A stretch of DNA of 7,344 nucleotides from Anaerolineaceae bacterium UBA2274 (GTDB lineage Bacteria > Chloroflexota > Anaerolineae > Anaerolineales > Anaerolineaceae), in NCBI GenBank assembly GCA_002347705.1, contig DDWY01000072.1, positions 1 to 7,344 on the forward strand, in the 5' to 3' direction. Positions 1 through 6,716 of the stretch are shown here, one piece after another. The first letter of the stretch is position 1. Every line of letters starts with the position of its first letter. The notes beneath the pieces are model-generated. The model was not told the DNA's origin. It ran no database searches and worked only from the letters and a program-made list of their open reading frames with translations. Made by a program: the position numbers and the translations under genes.

Positions 1-325
1 GTCTTCCTGAACGCAGTGAAGGGTCTTGCTTTGTTTACCCTTAAGATTCTTCGCAAAAGAGGCTCAGAATGACAGGGACTGTAGGCTTGTCTTCCTGAAC
101 GCAGTGAAGGATCTTGCTTTGTTTACCCTTAAGATTCTTCGCAAAAGAGGCTCAGAATGACATACGGGTGTCATCCTGAACGCAGTGAAGGATCTTGCAT
201 TGTCTACCCTTAAGATTCTTCGCAAAAGAGGCTCAGAACGACAGGGGTTGTGAGTTTGTCATCTGAGCTTGCGAAGGATCTGGACTGTGGTGCTTAGATT
301 CTTCGCAAAAGAGGCCCAAAATAAC
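1..325. repeat. Array of four imperfect ~73-bp palindromic repeats (MITE/REP-like)
   Basis: Copies are at 1-73, 89-161, 170-242 and 258-325. Copies 1 and 2 differ at a single base (position 23, g versus a); copy 3 has a few changes; copy 4 is the most diverged and shorter in its middle. Each copy starts GTC(A/T)TCCTGAACGCAG and ends in a segment that reads, on the other strand, GTCATTCTGAGCCTC, so the ends are imperfect inverted repeats around a central ~18-base segment. Spacers are 15, 8 and 15 bases, and the two 15-base spacers resemble each other (both begin AGGG and end TT), so the duplicated unit may be 88 bp. The array touches the window edge and may continue to the left. Short palindromes of this style are common between genes in many bacteria; they encode no protein and are probably moved by a transposase elsewhere. 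That mobility is inference. Confidence 0.85.
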
Positions 326-332
326 AGGAAAG

Positions 333-368
333 GTTAAAAGAAACAGGGTCGTGGCTGGCACGACCCTG
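333..368 (-). terminator. Intrinsic terminator of the pyruvate:ferredoxin oxidoreductase gene
   Basis: A perfect 10-bp stem, CAGGGTCGTG (344-353) with CACGACCCTG (359-368), closes a 5-base loop. On the minus strand it is followed by TTTCTTTTAACC, a T-rich tract as expected for Rho-independent termination. It lies 23 bases past the stop codon of the oxidoreductase gene and separates that gene from the repeat array to its left. Confidence 0.9.
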
Positions 369-391
369 ATTTGTCAATTACCTGAAAAGGG

Positions 392-3300
392 TTACTTCAC
401 ACTCGAAGCGGTGTGGTCCTCACTCTTGAGTTCCTCGTCAGCTTTGAGCGCTGCTTCATTAGGAGTGGGCAGATCACCATTCGTTGCAGCCGGGTCGCTA
501 CTGGGCTCGGAGCTTGCGCTTTCAGCAAAGGCTTCAGAAGTCGGAGTGCTTGCCTTAGCGCCTGCTTCACTTTCCGCTGTTTCGGCTGGTTTGGGAGCGG
601 TTGGTTTGGTTTCGCCCGACCTGGCAGGATCAATCATTGGCTGCACCGGAGGTACGCCATCTACTGTTGCCGCCATCTGCGAGTAATCCATTTTCGCCAT
701 CTGCGAGTAGAGTGACCAGCGTCGTTTGGCATCGGCTTCCGCGCCCTTCATCAGCTCTTCAGCCCGTTCTTCATCCTGCTTAAGCAGCATGCGATAGCGG
801 GTTTCGTTGTAGGCGTAATCCGCCACGCTGATGCTGGGAGCCTTGGAGTCAATCTGAAGTGGGTTTTTGCCTTCAGCAGCCAGGCGTGGGTCATAGCGGA
901 AGAGCACCCATGCGCCGGAATTGACTGCCAATTTCTGCTGGACAAGACCCTTCTTCATATCGATGCCGTGGTTGATACAGTGCGAGTAGGCAATGATCAA
1001 TGAAGGGCCATCGTAGGCGTCTGCCTCGTTAAAGGCACGCAGGGTCTGCGAGTCGCTGGCGCCCATCGCCACACGCGCCACGTAGATGTTGCCGTAGGTC
1101 ATGGCAATCATGCCGAGGTCTTTCTTGGGTTTGTCCTTGCCGTCCGCGGCAAATTTCGCGACTGCACCGCGCGGGGTGGATTTGGAGCTCTGACCGCCAG
1201 TGTTCGAGTAGACTTCAGTGTCAAGCACCAGCACGTTCACGTTGCGTCCGGAAGCCAAAACATGATCCAGACCACCATAACCGATATCGTAAGCCCAGCC
1301 ATCGCCGCCCATGATCCACACGCTCTTCTTCACCAGGTAATCTGCCAGGCTGTAGAGGTTGCGCAGTTCGCCGCTCTGTTCGTCCTTGAGCAGCGCTTTC
1401 AATTGCTTGACGCGCTTGCGCTGGGCATTAATCTCGGCTTCACCATTCTGGCTGGCGTTGCACAGTTCCTCTGCCAACTCGCGGCCAATGTAATCGGCGT
1501 TTCTCTCCACCAATTCCTTGGCGGAGGTCATAAATTTGTCGACTGTCAGGCGCATGCCCATGCCGAACTCAGCATTGTCTTCAAACAGAGAGTTCGACCA
1601 GGCTGGTCCCTTTCCCAGAGCATTATTCGCCCAAGGAGTCGTCGGCTGGTTGCCGCCGTAGATGGAAGAGCAGCCAGTGGCATTCGCGACCAACATACGG
1701 TCACCAAACAGCTGGGTTGCCAGGCGCACATAGGGGGTCTCACCGCAGCCGGCGCAAGCACCTGAGAACTCAAACAAAGGTTCGAGTAGTTGCGAGTTTT
1801 TGACCAGGTGGGTCGAAATCTCTTCGCGCGGGATGAGGGGCAGATTGAGGAAGTAGTCCCAGTTTTTGGCTTCGCTTTCACGGATAGGAGGCTGGGCGCC
1901 CATATTGATGGCGTGGCGCCCGGGGTTGGCTTTGTCTCTTCCAGGGCAGTTCTCAACGCACAAGCCGCAGCCTACACAATCTTCGGGGGCAATCTGGACT
2001 GTCCAGGAGTAGCCATCTTTCCACTCGCGGAATTTAGAGGCGGTGGACTTGAAGGTTTCCGGGGCGCCCTTGAGCAGCTCGGTGGGATAGACTTTGGTGC
2101 GGATGGCGGCATGCGGGCATACGAAAGAACAACGACCGCACTGGATACACAGATCGGGTTCCCAGATTGGGATCTCGAGAGCGATATTGCGTTTTTCCCA
2201 TTTGGTAGTGCCTACAGGATAGGTGCCGTCGTCAGGGAGTTGGCTGACCTTGAGAGCATCACCATTGCGGTTGATCATCTCACCCAACACTTCCTTTACA
2301 AACACTGGAGCGTTGGCTGGTACAGGCGGACGAAGGTTGTGGCTGCTTGTGACCTCAGAAGGATATGCCACCTGGTGCATGTTCGCAACGGACTGATCCA
2401 CCGCTTCAAAGTTCTTGCGCACAACGGCTTCGCCCTTGCGACCATAAGTCTTCTCAATCGAGTGCTTGATTTGCTCCAGCGCTTCATCGCGGGGCAAAAC
2501 ACCGCTGATAGCAAAGAAACAGGTCTGCATGATGGTATTGATGCGTGTGCCCATGCCAGTGGCTTCAGCTACCTTGTAGGCATCGATCACGTAGAATTTC
2601 AGTTTCTTATCAATTATCTGCTGCTGAGTTTCGCGAGGTAGGGTATCCCAGACTTCATCGGGACCGTAAATCGTGTTCAACAGGAAAACTGAACCCGGGC
2701 GGGAGAACTTCAGCATGTCAAAGCGATCCACAAAGCTCACCTGGTGGCAGGCAACAAAGTTGGCTTCGCCAGAAGAAATGAAGTAAGGGGCGCGGATGGG
2801 ATCAGGACCAAAACGCAGATGCGAAACTGTCACACTGCCGGATTTCTTGGAGTCATATTCAAAGTAGCCCTGAGCGTAGTTGGGGGTCTCATCGCCAATG
2901 ATCTTGATCGAGTTTTTATTTGCACCGACTGTGCCATCAGAACCAAGACCGTAGAACATTGCCTGGATGACATTATCACCCAGGATTTCAAAGCTTGGAT
3001 CGTAGTCGATGCTGAGATTGGTGACATCGTCAACAATGCCAACAGTAAACTTGCTCTTGGGCTGGTCCTTGGCAAGCTCGTCAAAAATACCTTTGACCAT
3101 AGCAGGAGTGAAATCTTTGGAAGAAAGACCGTATCGTCCGCCAGTAACCACAGGCATTTGCTGGCACGGAGAAGTGCCGTTCAGGATGCCCTCAGCAAAA
3201 GCGTTGACAACGTCCTGGAAGAGCGGCTCGCCAATGGACCCGGGTTCCTTGGTGCGGTCAAGCACGGAAATTTTCTTGACAGTGCCGGGGATCGCCCCCA

Positions 3301-4240
3301 GGAAGTGTTTGACCGAGAAGGGGCGGTAGAGGCGCACAACCACTACACCCACTTTTTCGCCGCGGGCGTTGAGGTATTTGGCAACTTCGGAAGCAGTTTC
3401 GGCGCCAGAGCCCATGACCACGATCACCCGGTCGGCATCCGCCGCGCCGTGATATTCCATGATCTTATATTCGCGACCAGTAAGGTCAGCAAAGCGGTCC
3501 ATTTCCTCTTCCACAATCCGAACCGCTTCATCATAGTAGCGGTTGACGGTTTCGCGGGCTTGGAAATACGTATCAGGATTCTGGGAGGTTCCACGGATCA
3601 CGGGCTGATCCGGAGTTAGGGCGCGCTTGCGATGCGCAATGATCATGTCATCATTGATGAGGGCTCGCAAATCTTCGTCTGTGAGCCGCTCGATCTTGTT
3701 GATCTCATGAGAAGTGCGGAAGCCATCAAAGAAGTGTACGAATGGGATGCGGGAGCGCAGGGTTGCAGCCGTAGCAATCGCGGCAGTATCCTGCGCCTCC
3801 TGGGCCGAGTTGGAGGCAATCAAACCCCAACCGGTCTGGCGCACAGCCATCACGTCCTGGTGATCGCCAAAGATAGACAGCGCCTGGGCAGCCAGCGAAC
3901 GGGCTGAGACGTGAAACACCGTGGGTGTCAGTTCGCCAGCGATTTTGTACATGTTGGGGATCATCAGCAGCAAGCCCTGGGAGGCTGTAAAAGTGGTGGA
4001 AAGAGCGCCAGTTTGGAGCGCGCCGTGCACTGCGCCAGCCGCGCCGCCCTCAGACTGCATCTCCACTACCGAAGGGATTGTGCCCCAAATATTTGGAACG
4101 CGTTCGGCTGCCCACTGATCCGCATATTCGCCCATGTTTGAAGAAGGCGTGATCGGATAAATTGCGATTACTTCGTTGAGCCTGTACGCAACATAAGCGG
4201 TCGCCTCATTGGCATCTGTCATTACCATTTCCCGTGTCAT
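392..4240 (-). CDS. nifJ: Pyruvate:ferredoxin (flavodoxin) oxidoreductase, single-chain homodimeric type
   Basis: This cytoplasmic enzyme decarboxylates pyruvate with CoA to acetyl-CoA and CO2, passing two electrons to ferredoxin or flavodoxin; it can also run in the carboxylating direction. The 1282-residue chain has all domains fused in the usual order: N-terminal thiamine-diphosphate domain I (about 1-260, with YPITPSS at 28-34), domain II (about 260-415), the EKR-type region (about 420-650), a two-cluster ferredoxin domain (C698/C701/C704/C708 and C755/C758/C761/C765) and the TPP/Mg domain (about 820-1187, with GGDGWAYDIG at 978-987 and SNTGG at 1012-1016). Residues T31, E64, R114 and N1013 match the catalytic set known from the Desulfovibrio africanus enzyme, and C829, C832, C857 and C1088 match its proximal cluster ligands with a constant offset of 17, so the enzyme should be active. 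The start is fixed by AAAGGAG eight bases upstream. Residues from about 1188 on form an Ala/Ser/Thr/Glu/Pro-rich tail in place of a recognisable domain VII. No partner subunit genes are needed. Confidence 0.97.
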   Translation of the reverse strand: MTREMVMTDANEATAYVAYRLNEVIAIYPITPSSNMGEYADQWAAERVPNIWGTIPSVVEMQSEGGAAGAVHGALQTGALSTTFTASQGLLLMIPNMYKIAGELTPTVFHVSARSLAAQALSIFGDHQDVMAVRQTGWGLIASNSAQEAQDTAAIATAATLRSRIPFVHFFDGFRTSHEINKIERLTDEDLRALINDDMIIAHRKRALTPDQPVIRGTSQNPDTYFQARETVNRYYDEAVRIVEEEMDRFADLTGREYKIMEYHGAADADRVIVVMGSGAETASEVAKYLNARGEKVGVVVVRLYRPFSVKHFLGAIPGTVKKISVLDRTKEPGSIGEPLFQDVVNAFAEGILNGTSPCQQMPVVTGGRYGLSSKDFTPAMVKGIFDELAKDQPKSKFTVGIVDDVTNLSIDYDPSFEILGDNVIQAMFYGLGSDGTVGANKNSIKIIGDETPNYAQGYFEYDSKKSGSVTVSHLRFGPDPIRAPYFISSGEANFVACHQVSFVDRFDMLKFSRPGSVFLLNTIYGPDEVWDTLPRETQQQIIDKKLKFYVIDAYKVAEATGMGTRINTIMQTCFFAISGVLPRDEALEQIKHSIEKTYGRKGEAVVRKNFEAVDQSVANMHQVAYPSEVTSSHNLRPPVPANAPVFVKEVLGEMINRNGDALKVSQLPDDGTYPVGTTKWEKRNIALEIPIWEPDLCIQCGRCSFVCPHAAIRTKVYPTELLKGAPETFKSTASKFREWKDGYSWTVQIAPEDCVGCGLCVENCPGRDKANPGRHAINMGAQPPIRESEAKNWDYFLNLPLIPREEISTHLVKNSQLLEPLFEFSGACAGCGETPYVRLATQLFGDRMLVANATGCSSIYGGNQPTTPWANNALGKGPAWSNSLFEDNAEFGMGMRLTVDKFMTSAKELVERNADYIGRELAEELCNASQNGEAEINAQRKRVKQLKALLKDEQSGELRNLYSLADYLVKKSVWIMGGDGWAYDIGYGGLDHVLASGRNVNVLVLDTEVYSNTGGQSSKSTPRGAVAKFAADGKDKPKKDLGMIAMTYGNIYVARVAMGASDSQTLRAFNEADAYDGPSLIIAYSHCINHGIDMKKGLVQQKLAVNSGAWVLFRYDPRLAAEGKNPLQIDSKAPSISVADYAYNETRYRMLLKQDEERAEELMKGAEADAKRRWSLYSQMAKMDYSQMAATVDGVPPVQPMIDPARSGETKPTAPKPAETAESEAGAKASTPTSEAFAESASSEPSSDPAATNGDLPTPNEAALKADEELKSEDHTASSVK

Positions 4241-4518
4241 TAAAAAAACTCCTTTAAGTTATTATCGAACGTTGCCGTTTGTTAGTCAGACTTACAGAAC
4301 CCTCCGCGAAAAGCCGAGGTTTCCGACTTTGAATTGTACCCTTAAACCCAAAACCGGGGGCAGATTAATTGTGGAAAAACCTTAAAAATGGATTTATATA
4401 CCCCGATAACAGAAAAAAACGCACTTCTTGCACACGACTGAATCCGCACAGACTTCACCATCCCTTGCAAGTTTTTGCCTATCAGTCTACTCGCGCGGCA
4501 ACGACCTTAGGTTCGGCT
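4241..4518 (-). promoter_or_regulatory. Leader and promoter region of nifJ, with weak -10 candidate and hairpin
   Basis: This 278-base gap should hold the nifJ promoter. A TACAAT hexamer on the minus strand (4333-4338) is the best -10 candidate, but no convincing -35 lies 16-18 bases upstream. A second A/T-rich block, TATATAAA (4393-4400), is equally unsupported. If TACAAT is used, the leader would be roughly 85 bases and would include an imperfect hairpin at 4301-4319 (CCTC and GAGG arms, one mismatch, then a CG/CG extension around a short A/T-rich loop). I see no terminator for the upstream gene here, so read-through into nifJ is possible. No clear Rex-type (TTGTGN-NCACAA) dyad was found. 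Confidence 0.3.
4249..4255 (-). promoter_or_regulatory. Ribosome binding site of nifJ
   Basis: AAAGGAG on the minus strand lies eight bases before the ATG at 4240. It favours this first Met over the later in-frame Met codons at residues 5 and 7. Confidence 0.85.
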
Positions 4519-5211
4519 TTAACGCTTGGGCAGTTTTTTGGGTGTTGGGTTCCACCTTGTTCGATTTTGAATCTCAAAAATCTCATTCGGTGTAAAACCG
4601 TTGTTTTGGAACCTTCTTGTGTGGTTATGGACATTCGTCACTAAGTTTAAAAATTCTTGCACCTCGCGCAAATCCTTAAATCGATATCTGGCGTTTTGGA
4701 AGTAATCGAGCTCATGTTTGATTGTGGCTCCAGATTGAATTATTGCGTGCAGGTCGAGCATGTTACCATCAACACCACTAAGTCCTTCCCTGCGAGAGTT
4801 GAGTTTGTGCTTCAAGATATATGCTTTTAATTCAGCATAAGGCTCTTCGGGCTCCCGGTAACCAAAATCGAGATACTTCAAAAATTCCTCTTTGCTTGGA
4901 AGGTAGTGGGGCTTACCTCTTTGAGATCTTCGGATGTCTCCCACACTGTCCTCATAATCATCAGATTCGGGTTGGAATTCAGGTCTCGATATGATTTCGC
5001 CGAAAACAGAGTATTCAACATCGTCGGTCCTGGCAAGATGGACCAACGCCAACATTGCCTCTTCCACCGTTGTGTGGGCTTCCTCATAGTGGTTAAACAC
5101 CGCTACAAACTCCTCCGCGCTGATAACCCCATACAGACTCACTGCTGCTGTTGCGTATTGCGAGATTAGTTCTTTTCGCTCGCGGCTTATTCGTGATTTT
5201 GTGCCTGCCAT
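4519..5211 (-). CDS. Protein of unknown function, possibly related to N-terminal part of SEC-C-associated proteins
   Basis: The 230-residue product is soluble, with no signal peptide or membrane segment and a very basic C-terminus. I do not recognise a defined domain. Three blocks stand out: LYGVIS at 26-31, PHYLPSKEEFLKYLD at 101-115, and a C-terminal block with NHTRRFQNNGFTPNE at 196-210. From memory these resemble blocks in hypothetical bacterial proteins that often carry a zinc-binding SEC-C motif after the 'NTR..NNG.TPNE' stretch. No such Cys-rich motif is present here, and the protein has no cysteine at all, so the link is tentative. The start is supported by GAGGG at 5219-5223, seven bases upstream. 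The gene is clearly richer in A+T than nifJ (23 of 60 G/C in 4621-4680 against 34 of 60 in 3301-3360), which may mean later acquisition. A dyad at 5232-5245 is close upstream. It reads toward nifJ, 278 bases away. Confidence 0.8.
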   Translation of the reverse strand: MAGTKSRISRERKELISQYATAAVSLYGVISAEEFVAVFNHYEEAHTTVEEAMLALVHLARTDDVEYSVFGEIISRPEFQPESDDYEDSVGDIRRSQRGKPHYLPSKEEFLKYLDFGYREPEEPYAELKAYILKHKLNSRREGLSGVDGNMLDLHAIIQSGATIKHELDYFQNARYRFKDLREVQEFLNLVTNVHNHTRRFQNNGFTPNEIFEIQNRTRWNPTPKKLPKR

Positions 5212-5231
5212 GTATCTACCCTCTTATTTCC

Positions 5232-5245
5232 TGACGATCTCGTCA
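5232..5245. promoter_or_regulatory. 14-bp inverted repeat upstream of the 4519-5211 gene, possible operator
   Basis: TGACGA-TC-TCGTCA is a perfect inverted repeat with 6-bp arms and a 2-base centre. It ends 20 bases before the ATG at 5211 and just above the ribosome binding site, where a repressor site would overlap the start of the transcript. It has no T tract, so it is not a terminator. The rest of the 5212-5341 gap shows no convincing -35/-10 pair. The operator role is inference from position and symmetry only. Confidence 0.35.
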
Positions 5246-5341
5246 ACATTAGTTTCTCCAGACGATTACAGCTTTGGTAAATTGCAATAGTGACCCTAAT
5301 CGTTTGAACGCATAATACTCGCCAGTGCTGATTGTGCACGC

Positions 5342-5884
5342 TCATAACAACCTGCGGATCTCCAGTTCGTGCCTGGCAAGCAGCAGTGTTGAAAGGCTCT
5401 TGCCATCTGCCAATCTGCCATCTTGCGCCATTTCCAACACCTCAGAGACAGGCACCTTGACAATCGTCAGAAACTCGTCATCATCATGATCCAGGGGGGA
5501 TTCCTTCAGGTTCAGCGCCAGGAAAACATGCATGTACTCAGTCGAATATCCCGCCGCCATGTAGAAACCGCCAAGGTGGATCATCTCGCCGCAGTCCTTG
5601 CCAATTTCTTCCCGCAATTCGCGGTGGGCAGTGATCTCGGGCTCTTCCCCGGGGTCCATCACGCCTGCCGGCAGCTCGAGCAGTTCCTGCTCAGCCCCAA
5701 TGCGAAACTGCCTCACCAGGTGGACCTGCCCTAGATCGTCCACCGGCAGAATCGTGACCGCGTCCACATGCTGCACAAGATCATAGTCGCGTTCCCGCCC
5801 ATCAGGCAACCTAAAATGCACACGTTCAACATCAAAAGCATGCAGTTGCAGGAGGTTTTGCCTTGAAATGATCACAGGTTCCAT
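5342..5884 (-). CDS. Nudix hydrolase, ADP-ribose pyrophosphatase type
   Basis: This 180-residue cytoplasmic enzyme should hydrolyse ADP-ribose or a similar nucleoside diphosphate sugar to AMP and a sugar phosphate using Mg2+. The Nudix box runs from G74 to K96: G74, E80 and the catalytic helix RELREEIG at 88-95 fit GX5EX7REUXEEXG. The preceding LVRQFRIG (56-63) and ELLELPAG (67-74) are typical of the ADP-ribose pyrophosphatase subfamily, as are the GYSTE residues at 112-116. The length suits a homodimeric member. Two details deviate: the hydrophobic residue that normally closes the box is Lys96, and the proline usual in the 'SPGxS.E' segment is replaced (MAAGYSTE, 109-116), so the exact substrate is uncertain. 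GGAG at 5891-5894, six bases upstream, fixes the start. A terminator sits immediately upstream, so the promoter is unclear. No downstream terminator is evident. Confidence 0.93.
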   Translation of the reverse strand: MEPVIISRQNLLQLHAFDVERVHFRLPDGRERDYDLVQHVDAVTILPVDDLGQVHLVRQFRIGAEQELLELPAGVMDPGEEPEITAHRELREEIGKDCGEMIHLGGFYMAAGYSTEYMHVFLALNLKESPLDHDDDEFLTIVKVPVSEVLEMAQDGRLADGKSLSTLLLARHELEIRRLL

Positions 5885-5901
5885 AATTTTCTCCGTTTAA
5901 C

Positions 5902-5925
5902 AAAAATAGGAGGCTCGCGCCTCCT
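5902..5925 (-). terminator. Intrinsic terminator of the LysM lipoprotein gene
   Basis: A perfect 7-bp stem, AGGAGGC (5908-5914) and GCCTCCT (5919-5925), closes a 4-base loop. On the minus strand it is followed by ATTTTTGTT. It starts 22 bases past the LysM gene stop codon. It ends only about 20 bases before the Nudix start codon, so it also lies in or just above the Nudix leader. Confidence 0.8.
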
Positions 5926-5946
5926 TTATTGTAATCGGGGTTTGGT

Positions 5947-6597
5947 TTATGGGATCTGTAAAGTGGAAATTCCTGTCAGATCGTAGGGCGGCTGTAAGCC
6001 GTTCACCTGGATGATCTGCTCTGGCCAGACGTCGCCATAAGCGCAGGCAACGTAGTAGACGCTCTCGCCCGGGCTGACGTTCCAGACATCTGGATGCGGA
6101 AGCAAGGAACGATCCTCAGTCGGCCACGAACCAGTCTGAGGGACTTCAAGCACATCGCCAATGCTCAGCATACTGCCGGCATAGAGGTTGTTGATTGCCA
6201 GCATGTCGCCCGGGTCAACATCAAAACGCCGCGCCAGGCAGTAAATGGTCTCGCCGCTCTGCACAGTCCAGGTGGTGGGTCTGGTCATCGGCTGGAGGGT
6301 GGGCAGCGGGGTTGGGGTGGCAGTTCCGACCGGGATCGGAGTGGGAGGGACCTGGGTAATCACCTCGGGGGTGCCCAGTGGGTTCTGTATAATTTGGGTT
6401 GGCATGTTGAATTCCTGCATAATGGCTTGCGCGGTCATGGTCGCGTTGAGGATCTGTTGGTCAACCGGCAGGGGGGTATTCGCCACATCGATAATATGGG
6501 GTGTTGTTGCTGGTGGTGTGGAAGCTTTCCGCACACAGCCCGAGAGCGCAAGCGCCACGACCAACGGGATTAGCAGCAGCAATGATGGTTTCTTCAT
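5947..6597 (-). CDS. Secreted lipoprotein with two LysM domains
   Basis: The 216-residue product has a type II signal peptide: MKK, a hydrophobic stretch (residues 5-18) and lipobox LSGC with the lipidated cysteine at C21. It should therefore be anchored on the outer face of the membrane. Residues about 22-65 are undefined, 66-107 form a Pro/Thr-rich linker (TATPTPLPT at 92-100), and two LysM-type modules follow: 108-153 (WTVQSGETIYCLARRF start, VLEVP end) and a more diverged one at 171-216 (WNVSPGESVYYVACAYG start, TLQIP end). LysM domains bind N-acetylglucosamine polymers such as peptidoglycan. No catalytic domain is present, so a wall-binding or structural role is inferred. Each LysM carries one cysteine (C120, C185), unusual for this fold. 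The start at 6597 is chosen over the Met eight codons upstream because AAGGAG (6604-6609) sits six bases before it and the signal peptide begins there. It is bounded by terminators on both sides, suggesting its own transcript. Confidence 0.9.
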   Translation of the reverse strand: MKKPSLLLLIPLVVALALSGCVRKASTPPATTPHIIDVANTPLPVDQQILNATMTAQAIMQEFNMPTQIIQNPLGTPEVITQVPPTPIPVGTATPTPLPTLQPMTRPTTWTVQSGETIYCLARRFDVDPGDMLAINNLYAGSMLSIGDVLEVPQTGSWPTEDRSLLPHPDVWNVSPGESVYYVACAYGDVWPEQIIQVNGLQPPYDLTGISTLQIP

Positions 6598-6603
6598 TTC
6601 AAT

Positions 6604-6609
6604 CTCCTT
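6604..6609 (-). promoter_or_regulatory. Ribosome binding site that decides the LysM lipoprotein start
   Basis: AAGGAG on the minus strand is six bases before the ATG at 6597. An in-frame ATG at 6621 would place this site inside the coding region and put eight extra residues, including acidic ones, ahead of the signal peptide, so 6597 is preferred. Confidence 0.85.
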
Positions 6610-6664
6610 AAATACAGACATACTTCATGCCTTTTAGGTAGCAATAATTGTGCCATCTGTTCTT

Positions 6665-6694
6665 AAATAAAACGACCCCGTGAAACACAGGGTC
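6665..6694 (-). terminator. Intrinsic terminator of the small-protein gene
   Basis: On the minus strand GACCCTGTG and CACGGGGTC form a 9-bp stem with one G-U pair around a TTT loop (6674-6694). It is followed by GTTTTATTT. It lies 22 bases past the stop codon of the small gene and isolates it from the LysM gene. Confidence 0.85.
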
Positions 6695-6716
6695 ATTATC
6701 ATAGACCTGATTAAGA

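Noticed and set aside
1..325. Possible CRISPR array because of regular repeats
   Set aside because: Repeats are about 73 bp and palindromic at their ends, spacers are only 8-15 bases and two of them resemble each other, and there are no cas genes nearby.
1790..3619. Long plus-strand reading frames opposite nifJ (about 283 and 291 codons at 1790-2641 and 2744-3619)
   Set aside because: They are antisense to a fully conserved coding region with intact motifs, have no recognisable protein features, and arise from the codon bias of nifJ.
4393..4400. TATATAAA as the nifJ -10 element
   Set aside because: No -35-like hexamer is found at a suitable distance, and the block lies in a generally A/T-rich stretch.
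4260..4400. Rex (redox repressor) site in front of nifJ
   Set aside because: A half-like TCCACAATT is present on the minus strand, but there is no matching opposite half at the proper spacing.
5323..5341. Terminator after the Nudix gene
   Set aside because: Only a 4-bp GTGC/GCAC stem is present and no T tract follows.
6598..6621. Longer start for the LysM lipoprotein at 6621
   Set aside because: The AAGGAG site would lie within the coding sequence, and the extra residues MSVFKEIE would displace a normal signal peptide.
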